Shown piece by piece: positions 16,571 to 25,953 of a stretch of DNA of 64,000 bases; position 1 is the stretch's first letter; each line of letters begins with the position of its first letter. The DNA comes from JAAXHH01 sp965248395. GTDB lineage: Bacteria > JAAXHH01. Location: assembly GCA_965248395.1 (NCBI GenBank), contig OZ252103.1:1674001-1738000 (forward strand). The letters are read 5' to 3'. Under the pieces are notes generated by a model, which was not told where the DNA came from, ran no database searches, and saw only the letters and a list, made by a program, of their open reading frames with translations. The position numbers were made by a program, and so were the translations under genes.

Positions 16571-18526
16571 ATGCCGCCCACCGTCCATGACGAATCCGCT
16601 TCCAGGCCGGCGTTGCGCCTCTCGGCGCGATCGGTCGTGATAGGTCTTGTCCTGGCCGCCGTTATCGCGGTCTGGACGCCCTACACGAACTACGTCATGC
16701 ACGGACCCAGGCTGACCCTTGGCCACATGTCCTTTGCCGCGCTGCTTGCCTTCTTCGTAGTCGTATTCTTCGTTCAGATACCCCTGAGGGCCTGGTTTCC
16801 AAAGTGGTCGTTCACGGCGTCGGAACTGAGTGTGGTCTTCTTTCTGTGCCTCGTGTCGTCGACGATACCGGGCAAGGCCTTCGTGGATTACTTCCTTGGA
16901 ATCCTGGCATCGCCGCATTACTACGCCACAGCGGAGAATCGCTGGGTGGACGTCTTCTTTCCCTACCTGCCGGAATGGCTGGTCGTCGGCGGCACGCAGG
17001 ACGCGGCCCGCGTCTTCTACGAAGGCGCGGGGCAGACGTTCGCCATGTGGATCGACTGGATCATACCCCTGTTCTGGTGGCTGTGCATGCTCGCGGCGCT
17101 CTTCGTTGTCATGACCTGTGTTGCCGTCATCTTCCGCCGGCAGTGGGTGGAGCACGAACGGCTGGCGTTCCCGATCGTCCAGATTCCCACTATGCTCATT
17201 GCGCAGACGACCGGCAAAAGCCGGATCCCCGGATTCTTTATGAACCGGTACTTCCAGTTCGGGTTCGGGATCACTTTCGCCCTGCTGGCCTGGAATAGTC
17301 TGAGCTATTTCGGCAGTCTCCCGCCCATTCCCATTGGAGCGAACTTCCGGTCTGAGATCCAACTGGCGCCGTCTCTGCCCGCCATGTCGGTGCAATTCAA
17401 CCTCTTCATGATGTGTTTCGCCTTCTTCGCCGATCTGAACGTCCTGATGAGCATATGGATCTTTCACCTGCTGGCAGTCGCGGAGATCGGCCTCCTCAAC
17501 CAATTGGGGCTGTCGGCCACGGGCATGGCGGGCGGCGCCAATTTCATCGTGAAGACGCAGCATTTCGGCGGATTTTGGGTATTCGTGATCTGGGGGATCT
17601 GGATGTCCAGAAACCACCTGAAGGCCGTGTACCACAAGGCCCTGGGACGGCGCGTGGATCTCGATGATTCCATGGAACTGCTGTCCTACAGGACGGCCCT
17701 GGCCGGATTGATCACGGGGTTGGTCTACATCGGATTCTGGTTGAACCGCATGGGCATGTCCGTCGATGTGGCTGCGCTTTTCATGCTGATTACCCTTGGG
17801 CTTTACATCGGCGTGTGCCGGATCGTGGCGGAAACAGGACTGGTCTTCCTCGACCTGCCCGTAAACTCGAACGAAATGACCGTTAGCATGATCGGTTCCA
17901 CCAACCTGTCTCCGTCGAACCTGACGGCCCTGGGCCTGTCCCACGCGATCTCTCACAACCACCGCGGCATCGGATTGTCCTCGGTAATCCACGGGTTGAA
18001 GGTAACCGACGCCTTCATCGGCGCGAAGAAGAAGTTCCTTGGTTTCGTCTGCGTCGTGCTGGTCTTTACCTTCGTCGTGACCAACGTGTACACGATCTAC
18101 GCCGGGGCCAGCGGTACAGGCGCCCACGATTTCGCGCCTCTAAGGGCCGATCTATTCTACAACCAGCTGGTGACGTGGTTCAACAATCCCTTTATGGTAT
18201 CCCACGAAGAGCTGTACTTCCTGTTCATCGGCGCAGCGGTCACCACGTGCCTGGTGATGCTCCACTACCACTTCCCGGGCTGGCCGCTGCATCCCATAGG
18301 GTACACGGTGGCCTATACCGATATCATTAATTTCGAGATCGTCTCGGTGATGACGGTATGGCTGGTCAAACTGCTCGTGCTGCGTCTGGGAGGTTTTGAT
18401 CTCTACCGTAAGTTGCAGCCTGCCGTGATCGGCGTGTTACTGGGATACGCCGCCGGCGTGACGCTCTCGCTCCTCGTCGACGCAGTCTGGTTCCCGGGAA
18501 GCGGTCACCAGGTGCACAACTGGTAG
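16571..18526 (+). CDS. DUF6785/DUF6784-type polytopic membrane protein
   Basis: 651 aa with many hydrophobic segments. It matches a recurring uncharacterised membrane family (DUF6785 with a DUF6784 C-terminus) recognisable by PLRAWFPKWSFTASELSVVFF, YYATAENRWVDVFFPYLPEW, the FRRQWVEHERLAFPIVQIP loop and the C-terminal HYHFPGWPLHPIGY segment. The layout suggests a transporter of the OPT type; no substrate is known. AAGGAG lies 16 bp before the ATG, a long gap. Its paralogue lies convergently 20 bp downstream. Transport of sulfated or carboxylated organics used by the neighbouring genes is a guess. Confidence 0.75.
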   Translation: MPPTVHDESASRPALRLSARSVVIGLVLAAVIAVWTPYTNYVMHGPRLTLGHMSFAALLAFFVVVFFVQIPLRAWFPKWSFTASELSVVFFLCLVSSTIPGKAFVDYFLGILASPHYYATAENRWVDVFFPYLPEWLVVGGTQDAARVFYEGAGQTFAMWIDWIIPLFWWLCMLAALFVVMTCVAVIFRRQWVEHERLAFPIVQIPTMLIAQTTGKSRIPGFFMNRYFQFGFGITFALLAWNSLSYFGSLPPIPIGANFRSEIQLAPSLPAMSVQFNLFMMCFAFFADLNVLMSIWIFHLLAVAEIGLLNQLGLSATGMAGGANFIVKTQHFGGFWVFVIWGIWMSRNHLKAVYHKALGRRVDLDDSMELLSYRTALAGLITGLVYIGFWLNRMGMSVDVAALFMLITLGLYIGVCRIVAETGLVFLDLPVNSNEMTVSMIGSTNLSPSNLTALGLSHAISHNHRGIGLSSVIHGLKVTDAFIGAKKKFLGFVCVVLVFTFVVTNVYTIYAGASGTGAHDFAPLRADLFYNQLVTWFNNPFMVSHEELYFLFIGAAVTTCLVMLHYHFPGWPLHPIGYTVAYTDIINFEIVSVMTVWLVKLLVLRLGGFDLYRKLQPAVIGVLLGYAAGVTLSLLVDAVWFPGSGHQVHNW

Positions 18527-18545
18527 GGGCTTGGACGGGAGGCGT

Positions 18546-20489
18546 CTAGAACACCTCCGCGATGTGGGGGGTGTCGGGGAAGTATATGGAGTCGACGAGG
18601 TAGGCCGCAAGGACACCGATCACATAGCCGACGAGCATGCCCAGGAACAGGGGCTGGGCTTTCCGGTACAGCCCTACGCCGCCGATGCGGAGGAGTATGA
18701 CCTGTACGAGCCAAGCCATGAACAGGGTGAACACGACGCCGCGTATGGGTCCTGAAGCGCCGATGGCGAATCCGATCGGGTTCAGCGGCCACCAGTAGAA
18801 GAGGTACCTGCCCATGGCCAGCAGCGTGCTGATGGCCATGCCGGCCGCGAGGAACAGGATTTCGAGCGTAGAAATCTGCGTGGCGTTTTTCATCCACTTC
18901 ACTACCAGGTCGAAGAACAGGTTCCCCGTGCTGCGCAGGTTGATGTGCAGGTTATCCGCGCCTTCCGTGTAACCGGAGTATATGACGTATCCCGTGGAGA
19001 TCGCCGTACCGGCAATGAAAGCAAGACACACGAGCAGGAAGAGCCGCCCCCGGTTCTCGCCGAGGTAATCCCGCCACCAGGCCACGTGCGACAGGCCGAC
19101 CATGGTGAAGGTACGCCAGTTCCGCGCAAAGGCGTTGGTCAAACCGAGGCCGGTCAATGTCGACCCCGACAGGCTGGCCGAACCTACCATGCCCACCGTG
19201 AAGGCGTGGGCGTTGATGGGCAGGTCGAGGTTGATCAGGCCCGCCTCGGCGAGCACGCGCGCAATACCGAAATAGAATACCAGGAGGAAGAACAGAAAGA
19301 GCAGGGCGATGGGTATGGAGAAACCGATGGCGTGCAGCCAGGCGATCATGAAGAGCACGCCCAGCACCAGGCCGATGGCCGCCGTTCGATAGGAGAACAG
19401 TTCGTTTTCGTCACGCAGATCGCTTTCCCTTCCGAGGGACTTTCGCACGACGTTCCTGATATGGTCCCTCGCCATCCAGCCTCCGATCAGGGCGAACATG
19501 ATCAGGCCGCCGCAGAACTGGATGGACACCAGTCCGCCGGGCACGATCGTCGTCGCGGGCGAGATCACGCCGAAACGGTTGAGCAGGCCGGTTTCGAGGA
19601 TGCCGAGCACCTGGAAGAACCAGACGCTGAACAGGATCTCGACGTTTACGAAAAAGGCGAAGCACAGGACATACGGCACGAGCCGTATGGCCACCGGGGG
19701 GAAGGCAGGATCGATCACCACGTTGAATACCGGTCCGGGCAGGGGGATATGGGGAAGTACGCCCCAGAAGCCGATGACATTCCACGCCATGATGGACAGG
19801 CTGGCCAGGAATCCGACCAGGAACAGACGGTTGCGGAAAAGCGCCGGCCACCGTCCGGGGGCGCCTTCTTCGGTTTCGAGCAGGCGGACGATTACTTCGC
19901 CCATGGGGAACCGAAGTCTTTCGTGTTCCACCCACTGCTTCCTGAATATCACGACCAGGCAGGCGCCGATGAAAAGCAGCGCGCTCAGCGCGGACATCCA
20001 CCAGAAGAGCGGCACGACCCAGTCCCGCCACGGAATCGGCGCGCCGGAAGGCCGTCCCGCGAAGAAATCCGATACCTGACCCTTGTCATTGGGGATGACC
20101 GCCCATTCGGGCAGGTAGGCGAAGAAGTACGCTTCCCACTGGTTTTCCGGACTCGCGAAGTAATGGGGGGCGGTGATCAGGCTGATGAGATAGCGGACCA
20201 TCCCCCAGTCCGGCACTGTGGCCGCGATCATGCCCATGGCGAAGATGACCAGGAGCTCCGACCGCGTCAACGCGGCGCCTGGTGCGATGGACCGGATAAG
20301 CAAATTGGGCAGCAGTACCAGGACCAGGAAGGGAATGACGAGGCACAGCGGCATCTGGGGGAAAGTGAGGTAATTGTAGTTCAGCTGTGCCGAGGCGTGC
20401 TGTCCCCAGAAAGCGACGCAACAGGCGAAGGCAAGACCCAGAACGGCCGTTTTAAGCGAGATGGGTTTCACGGTGGCGGCGGAATTCAT
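18546..20489 (-). CDS. DUF6785/DUF6784-type polytopic membrane protein (paralogue)
   Basis: 647 aa, the same family and topology as the gene at 16571: RSIAPGAALTRSELLVIFAM, HYFASPENQWEAYFFAYLPEW, FRKQWVEHERLRFPMGEV and the WWPLNPIGFAIG segment correspond one to one. The start ATG overlaps the stop of an upstream SDR by 4 bp (ATGA), so the two are translationally coupled. Order in the minus-strand unit is sugar isomerase-like, SDR, membrane protein. This fits a substrate-specific uptake and oxidation cassette, though the substrate is not identifiable. Confidence 0.75.
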   Translation of the reverse strand: MNSAATVKPISLKTAVLGLAFACCVAFWGQHASAQLNYNYLTFPQMPLCLVIPFLVLVLLPNLLIRSIAPGAALTRSELLVIFAMGMIAATVPDWGMVRYLISLITAPHYFASPENQWEAYFFAYLPEWAVIPNDKGQVSDFFAGRPSGAPIPWRDWVVPLFWWMSALSALLFIGACLVVIFRKQWVEHERLRFPMGEVIVRLLETEEGAPGRWPALFRNRLFLVGFLASLSIMAWNVIGFWGVLPHIPLPGPVFNVVIDPAFPPVAIRLVPYVLCFAFFVNVEILFSVWFFQVLGILETGLLNRFGVISPATTIVPGGLVSIQFCGGLIMFALIGGWMARDHIRNVVRKSLGRESDLRDENELFSYRTAAIGLVLGVLFMIAWLHAIGFSIPIALLFLFFLLVFYFGIARVLAEAGLINLDLPINAHAFTVGMVGSASLSGSTLTGLGLTNAFARNWRTFTMVGLSHVAWWRDYLGENRGRLFLLVCLAFIAGTAISTGYVIYSGYTEGADNLHINLRSTGNLFFDLVVKWMKNATQISTLEILFLAAGMAISTLLAMGRYLFYWWPLNPIGFAIGASGPIRGVVFTLFMAWLVQVILLRIGGVGLYRKAQPLFLGMLVGYVIGVLAAYLVDSIYFPDTPHIAEVF

Positions 20490-21265
20490 TCCAGGATGGA
20501 TGCCGTACCGCGCTTGAGCCAGAAACCCCCGTCGACGCGCATTGCTTCCCCCGTGATGTAGTCCGCCGCGTCGGAACAGAGGAAGGTGGCGGCCTTACCC
20601 AGGTCTTCGATCGTGCCCAGACGGCCCCAGGGCAGCCTCCTGCCGCCTTCTTCGAGCTCTTCCTCCGTGGAATACTGGCGCTCGCCCGGCGTGTCGGTCC
20701 ACCCGGGTTCGATTACGTTTACGCGGATGCGGTGATCGAGCAATTCCAGGGCGATGATGGCGGCCATGTGGTTCATGCCGGCCTTCGCGGACGAATAGGC
20801 CAGGGACGTGGGGAAGGGCAGGAAGGACATGACCGAACTGATGAAAAGGATGCTGCCTCCCCTGCCTCTTTCCACCATCCGGCGGGCGCCGGCCTGCGCG
20901 ATATGGAAGGCGCCGAACAGGCTGACTTCGTACGTCTTCCGCATTTCATCCACGTCCATCTCGAGAAAGAGCTCCCGCTTTGAGTAGTAGGCGTTGGCCA
21001 CGACGATTTCGGGCCCTCCCAGCCGGCTCGCGGTCTCCTCCACCATGCCGTCCACCGCGTCCCTGTCGGACGCATCCGCGCCCACGACGATCGCCCGCCG
21101 GCCCATGCTCCTGATTTCGTCCGCGACGGCCTCGGCGTCGTCCCGGTGACGGAAGTAGTTGACGGTGACGTCCGCTCCGGCGCGGGCCATTTCCAGGGCG
21201 ATGCCCTTGCCGATGCCCCGGGACGAACCGCTGATCAGCGCTGTTTTACCCGAAAGGTCGATCAT
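20486..21265 (-). CDS. Short-chain dehydrogenase/reductase, classical
   Basis: 259 aa. Cofactor motif SGSSRGIGKG near 12-21, catalytic Ser in FISSVMS and Tyr-x3-Lys in YSSAK, and the usual end DYITGEAMRVDGG. The central NNAG motif is ANAY here (VVANAYYSK). It resembles the 3-oxoacyl-ACP reductase FabG and glucose dehydrogenase group; substrate unknown. Its stop overlaps the start of the DUF6785 paralogue by 4 bp, and the sugar isomerase-like gene ends 47 bp upstream. Confidence 0.88.
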   Translation of the reverse strand: MIDLSGKTALISGSSRGIGKGIALEMARAGADVTVNYFRHRDDAEAVADEIRSMGRRAIVVGADASDRDAVDGMVEETASRLGGPEIVVANAYYSKRELFLEMDVDEMRKTYEVSLFGAFHIAQAGARRMVERGRGGSILFISSVMSFLPFPTSLAYSSAKAGMNHMAAIIALELLDHRIRVNVIEPGWTDTPGERQYSTEEELEEGGRRLPWGRLGTIEDLGKAATFLCSDAADYITGEAMRVDGGFWLKRGTASILE

Positions 21266-21312
21266 TTTAGCCTCGTATCATGAACAATTGTGGATATGGA
21301 CCGGGATGGCGC

Positions 21313-22074
21313 TCAAAGTCCCATACCGGCCATGTTGCGGTAGCTGATGGCGATGCTGTCAAAGGGATCGCCGGTACAGGTGTCCTGTTCAACGACATAC
21401 CACTCGGATCGGGCAGCCTCGCACGCGGTCACGATGCCGGACCAGTTCATGTTGCCTTCGCCCACCTCGGCCATCACCTGTTCCCGCCCCGACACGGCCA
21501 TGTCCTTGAAATGGATGACCGGGCACCGGTCCCTGACCTGATCGATCCAGTATATCGGATCGCCGCCGCCGTACTGTATCCAGTAGGTGTCGATCTCGAA
21601 ACACAGGGCGGGGTCGCTGTCCTCCATCAGAATGGACAGGCCGGTCCGGTCGCCCACCCGCACGAGTTCCGTATGATGGTTGTGGTAGCTGAAGGTCATG
21701 CCGGACACCTTCAACCTGAGGGCCACAGTCGACGCGTCTTCCGCGAATCGGGAGAACCCGTCCGGCGCGTCCCAGTAGGATCTCGGCATGGACCCGACGG
21801 CGATATGTTCACACCCCCACAGGCGGTGCTCCGCGATGACTTCATCCGGTTCTTCCTGCAGCCGTTCGAAGGGCACGTGCGTGGCGCACACGTGCAGTCC
21901 CGCGTCCCGGATCATGGCGTCCAGTTCCGCGGGGTCGACGGGCCCGAGGGCGGAAAGCTGAATGTGATCGTAGCCGATGGACTTGACTCTTCTCAGGGTG
22001 TTTGAGATATCGGGGGGCGTTTTCACAAAGTCGCGCAAGGTGTATAGCGTCACACTGGTTTTGCTGTCGGCCAT
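21313..22074 (-). CDS. Sugar phosphate isomerase/epimerase-like TIM barrel
   Basis: 253 aa of the xylose isomerase-like (AP endonuclease 2) TIM-barrel family, which includes inosose dehydratases, ketose 3-epimerases and hydroxypyruvate isomerases. Likely metal-site residues lie in FEIDTYW, VIHFKDM and VVEQD. YHNHHTELVR on an earlier strand is the common NHxxE signature. No signal peptide, so cytosolic. It heads the minus-strand unit with an SDR and a DUF6785 protein; the 75 bp upstream separate it from a sulfatase on the same strand. Confidence 0.85.
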   Translation of the reverse strand: MADSKTSVTLYTLRDFVKTPPDISNTLRRVKSIGYDHIQLSALGPVDPAELDAMIRDAGLHVCATHVPFERLQEEPDEVIAEHRLWGCEHIAVGSMPRSYWDAPDGFSRFAEDASTVALRLKVSGMTFSYHNHHTELVRVGDRTGLSILMEDSDPALCFEIDTYWIQYGGGDPIYWIDQVRDRCPVIHFKDMAVSGREQVMAEVGEGNMNWSGIVTACEAARSEWYVVEQDTCTGDPFDSIAISYRNMAGMGL

Positions 22075-22149
22075 CCATGCCTCCTTCTGGATTCCATTCG
22101 TTCTTAGTCGGTTATGTCCCGTCTTTCCTGTTCTTGCCGTTTTTAGCCT

Positions 22150-23547
22150 TCACTCTTCCAGCGGTGCGAAGGCGGGCGAATCATCATCCCAGGCACCGCC
22201 GACCGGCCGCAACTGCCCGACACCGGTAACCGGCCTGGACCGGCCGTCCCGGTCCGGTTCGGCGTAGCGCTCGAACCAGCCCTCCAGTTCCCCGCGCAGT
22301 GATCGACACCTGCCGGAGTATCCCGCATCCCCGGCGAGGTTGGCGCGTTCGTCCGGATCGTTCTCCAGGTCGTACAGTTCGTTCGGTCCGCCTGGATACC
22401 GGTGTACGTACTTCCAGGATTCGGTGCGGATCATGCGCGTACCGCCGTATTCATCGAAAACCACGACGTGATCGCGGTTGGAATCGTCGCGCCCCATCCA
22501 GGCGTCCAGGGCGTTTCGTCCGGGCAGATTGCGATCCCAGGGCACGGGCAGGTCCAGGTACGACAGCAGCGTGGGCATGAAATCGTAGGCGCTGATCATC
22601 GCCGGTTGCACGGCGCCTTCGGGCAGGCGCCCGGGCTGGCTGATCAGCGCGGGTACCCGTATGGAGTTCTCGTACATGTTCAGCGGATTCGTACCGTTGC
22701 CCTTCCCCCAGAACCCGTGATGCCCCAGGCTGAATCCGTTGTCGCTCAGGAAAACCACCAGGGTGTCGTCGCGGATGCCGTGATGATCGAGCCGGTTCAG
22801 CAGGCGGCCGATATCGAGGTCCATGGCCGTAACGGCCGCCATGTAGCCCTTCAGGCTCTCCCGGTTTCCCATGTTTTCGTGGGTCAGGCTGCCGGCCCAG
22901 GGATGAGTGGGCTCCTGGGGACAGGATTCAAAGGGGCAGTCGTCATAGGAATCGACGATGTCCTGGGGATGGCCCGTCCACGGGCTGTGCGGCGCGGTGT
23001 AATGGACGCTCAGGTAGAACGGATCATCCCGGTTGGCGCGGCGATCGATAAATGACAGCGCGTCGTCGGTTATGACGTTCGTTACGTATCCCGGTTCGGT
23101 GACCGGTACGCCGTCTCGCACCATGGGGGCGTCGTTATAGGGACCGCCGCCGAACTGGTGGGTGAACCAGTGGGTGAATCCATGCTGGGGAAGGGTGCTG
23201 TTGCCCAGGTGCCACTTGCCGCTGATTCCGCATCGCCACCCGTGGGCCGCCAGTACATCGGTGTAGGCGGTTTCCCCCTCGAGGTAGGAAGCCGCTCCGT
23301 CCCCGGCATTGCCTCCCCGGATCCAGTCGTGCACGCCGTGCTGGGATGCGATCCGGCCGGTCAGCAGCGTCGCGCGGCTGGGCGAACAGACCGGCGTGGA
23401 CACGAAGAAGCGATCGAATCTCACCCCGGTATCCGCGATCCGGTCTATATTGGGCGTGCGTATTTCCCGGTTGCCATAGCAACCCGCCGCCCATACCCCC
23501 TGGTCATCGGTAAGAATGCAGAGCACATTCGGTCGTGATGATGCCAT
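22150..23547 (-). CDS. Sulfatase, Cys-type
   Basis: 465 aa. Cys-type sulfatase: C54-S-P-S-R58 with metal pair D14-D15 (ILTDDQG), plus GKWHLG, HYTAPHSPW and LSDNGFSLGHHG. The C-terminal region has the usual ESWKYVHRYPGGPNELYDLENDPDE pattern, typical of sulfatases that act on sulfated polysaccharides or glycans. No signal peptide is seen with the chosen start. The frame is open 12 codons further upstream, but ATG 23547 follows a G-rich stretch and gives the normal family N-terminus. Divergent from a Gfo/Idh/MocA gene across 289 bp. Confidence 0.9.
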   Translation of the reverse strand: MASSRPNVLCILTDDQGVWAAGCYGNREIRTPNIDRIADTGVRFDRFFVSTPVCSPSRATLLTGRIASQHGVHDWIRGGNAGDGAASYLEGETAYTDVLAAHGWRCGISGKWHLGNSTLPQHGFTHWFTHQFGGGPYNDAPMVRDGVPVTEPGYVTNVITDDALSFIDRRANRDDPFYLSVHYTAPHSPWTGHPQDIVDSYDDCPFESCPQEPTHPWAGSLTHENMGNRESLKGYMAAVTAMDLDIGRLLNRLDHHGIRDDTLVVFLSDNGFSLGHHGFWGKGNGTNPLNMYENSIRVPALISQPGRLPEGAVQPAMISAYDFMPTLLSYLDLPVPWDRNLPGRNALDAWMGRDDSNRDHVVVFDEYGGTRMIRTESWKYVHRYPGGPNELYDLENDPDERANLAGDAGYSGRCRSLRGELEGWFERYAEPDRDGRSRPVTGVGQLRPVGGAWDDDSPAFAPLEE

Positions 23548-23836
23548 GGCCGGCCCCCCGTAAACGGGTTTCCACCCTTGCACATTCGATCTGGAAGGGA
23601 AAGAGACGATCGGAAGGGGAACTTAGCGTCCCACGAATGGATTGTCACGGACATTCTATCCGGTACCCAATTGACGTTTGCCATGCGTCCGGCCCATCCC
23701 GTATATTGTCTCCCGCGGCGTGCGCGTGATACCGCGAGGCGCCGACTGAAGTTAACTGGAAGAAGTCATTTCATGTTTGCGTGATCTTGAAAGCGTACAA
23801 GTCCATTTCGACGGCCATCGGTACAGGGTTTACGCC

Positions 23837-24868
23837 ATGATACGAACGGGCATCGTGGGATACGGACTGGCAGGGCGTTTCTTCCACGCCTACCTGGTTT
23901 CCCGTGCCGAAGGGTTGGCGTTGACCGCCGTCGCCAGCCGCGATCCGGAACGCCGGGCGCAGGCAGCCCGGGACTGGTCCGTGGACACCCACGAAACATT
24001 GACCGATCTCCTTTCTGACGACGATATCCAGCTGATCATCCTGGCCACGCCCCACCACACCCACGCCTCCCTGGCCATCGAGGCCATGGAGGCCGGGAGG
24101 AACGTGGTCGTCGACAAGGTCATGTGCATGTCGGCCGCCGAGGCCGAGGAAATGATCGCGGTCAGCCAACAGCGCGGGGTCATGCTGAGCGTCTTCCACA
24201 ACCGCCGCTGGGACTGGGGTTTTCTGACCGTGCGCAAGGCGGTTGAAGACGGCCTGTTGGGCGAACCGTTCCTGGTCGAAAGGGCGGTGCACCGATTCCG
24301 GGCTTCCGGGGGATGGCGCACGCGCAGGGCGGAAAGCGGCGGCCTGCTCTATGACTGGGGCGCCCATCTTGTCGACCAGGGGATGCGACTGCTGTCCGCA
24401 CGTCCCGCGGCGGTCCTCTGCAAAGGGCATAAATACCGGTGGGCGGGGGACATCGAAGATCATGTCACCTGCACCCTTTATTTCGAAAACGGCGCGGAGT
24501 ACCGGATGGAAATCAGCAATCTCTCCCGAATCGCCAAGCCCCACTGGTACGTGCTGGGCACCCGGGGCTCCCTCGTCAAAACGGGTCTCGATCCCCAGGA
24601 AGAATGGATGAAAAAGGGTGCGATCGAAGCCGCGGAGGAAGAGCCCGAAGACCGTGTCCGGGTTGCCACGGAACGGGACGGGGAGGTAGCGGAGATGATC
24701 CTGGACCCGGTGAAAGGCAGTTGGGTGGACTTCTACCGAAACATCGCGGCCGTAATGGGCCACGGCGCGGAGCTCGCCGTCAAGCCCCAGGAGATGCTGG
24801 ACCTCATGAAGGTGCTGGATGCCGCCACGGAATCCCAGGAATCCGGCCGCGTCGTATCGATACGATGA
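23837..24868 (+). CDS. Gfo/Idh/MocA family oxidoreductase
   Basis: 343-aa NAD(P)-dependent oxidoreductase. Rossmann start GIVGYGLAGRFFHAYL; the family's EKP cofactor motif is D93-K94-V95 here. The YDWGAHLVDQ segment supplies the C-terminal domain's catalytic Asp/His region. The frame extends 20 codons upstream, but ATG 23837 places the Rossmann strand at the N-terminus as expected. Stop overlaps the DUF1611 start by 4 bp (ATGA), indicating translational coupling. Confidence 0.87.
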   Translation: MIRTGIVGYGLAGRFFHAYLVSRAEGLALTAVASRDPERRAQAARDWSVDTHETLTDLLSDDDIQLIILATPHHTHASLAIEAMEAGRNVVVDKVMCMSAAEAEEMIAVSQQRGVMLSVFHNRRWDWGFLTVRKAVEDGLLGEPFLVERAVHRFRASGGWRTRRAESGGLLYDWGAHLVDQGMRLLSARPAAVLCKGHKYRWAGDIEDHVTCTLYFENGAEYRMEISNLSRIAKPHWYVLGTRGSLVKTGLDPQEEWMKKGAIEAAEEEPEDRVRVATERDGEVAEMILDPVKGSWVDFYRNIAAVMGHGAELAVKPQEMLDLMKVLDAATESQESGRVVSIR

Positions 24869-25938
24869 GGATTGACCGGAACATGGACCACAGGCGAATG
24901 GTCATTCTTACGGAGGGGCTGCTGGGCACGTTCTCCTCCAAGACGGCCGCGTCGCTGATACGCTACAAGCCCGAAGAAACCGTGGCGGTGCTCGACAGCG
25001 TACACGCCGGGAAGAAGCTGGAAGTTTTGCTCGAGGTCGGCCAGGGAATCCCGATCGTCTCGACTTTGGAAGAGGCGCTGGCGTACGACCCGACCTCGCT
25101 GGTCATCGGCATCGCGACGCCGGGCGGCGTCCTGCCCGGGGCATGGCGGGCGGTCATTCACGAGGCGATTGAAAACGGACTCGAGGTGGTAAGCGGGCTC
25201 CACACTTTTCTGAACGAAGACGAGGCATTTGCGAAGCATGCCAGACAAAAAGGCGTTCGGCTGTGGGATGTAAGACAACCGCCTGACGACCTGGACGTGG
25301 GGCGCCACCTGGTCCACGGCATCCCCAACCTGAGGGTGCTGACCGTAGGCGCCGACTCGAGCATCGGCAAGAAGGTGGCCGCGATCGAAATCAGCAGGGC
25401 CGCCCGCGAGGCAGGCTGGGACGCCGAGTTCGTGGCGACGGGGCAGACCGGCATCATGATCGCCGGGTCGGGTATCGCGGTGGATACCGTGGTCTCGGAC
25501 TACATCTCGGGCGCCGTGGAACGACTCGTCCTGGAGCGGAAACACCGGGAACTGCTGGTCATCGAAGGACAGGGCACGATCCTGCATCCGACCTATTCCG
25601 GGGTATCGCTGGGGTTGCTCCACGGTTCGGCGCCGCAGGCCCTCGTGTTATGCCATCAACCGGGACGTGACGTGATGCGCAACCTGCCCGTGACCGTACC
25701 GTCCTACGCGGAGATGATTCACGCGCACGAAACCATCGCCAGGCCCCTGTTCCCCTGCCGGGTCGTGGCGATTTCGCTCAACTGTTTCGGCATGTCGATG
25801 GACGACGCCAGGCGGGAAGTGGACCGGGTCGAAGACGAGACCGGCCTACCGGCGACGGACTGCGTCAAGTTCGGCTGCGGTCCCATTCTCGAGACCTTGA
25901 TGCCGCTGAAGCCCACTTCATCGAAACCAACGGGTTAA
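24865..25938 (+). CDS. DUF1611 (DgcN-like) family P-loop protein
   Basis: 357 aa of the DUF1611 family. The N-terminal half is Rossmann-like (AVLDSVHAGK and IGIATPGGVLP). The C-terminal half has a P-loop, GADSSIGKK, at 162-170, followed by ATGQTGIMIAG and VIEGQGTILHP. One branch is reported as the N-acetyltransferase DgcN of D-glutamate catabolism, usually paired with an enolase-superfamily racemase. Here its partner is a Gfo/Idh/MocA oxidoreductase coupled by ATGA, so the substrate may differ. The frame is open far upstream, but the ATGA overlap and the family N-terminus fix the start at 24865. Confidence 0.82.
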   Translation: MRIDRNMDHRRMVILTEGLLGTFSSKTAASLIRYKPEETVAVLDSVHAGKKLEVLLEVGQGIPIVSTLEEALAYDPTSLVIGIATPGGVLPGAWRAVIHEAIENGLEVVSGLHTFLNEDEAFAKHARQKGVRLWDVRQPPDDLDVGRHLVHGIPNLRVLTVGADSSIGKKVAAIEISRAAREAGWDAEFVATGQTGIMIAGSGIAVDTVVSDYISGAVERLVLERKHRELLVIEGQGTILHPTYSGVSLGLLHGSAPQALVLCHQPGRDVMRNLPVTVPSYAEMIHAHETIARPLFPCRVVAISLNCFGMSMDDARREVDRVEDETGLPATDCVKFGCGPILETLMPLKPTSSKPTG

Positions 25939-25953
25939 ACCGGAGTACATTAC

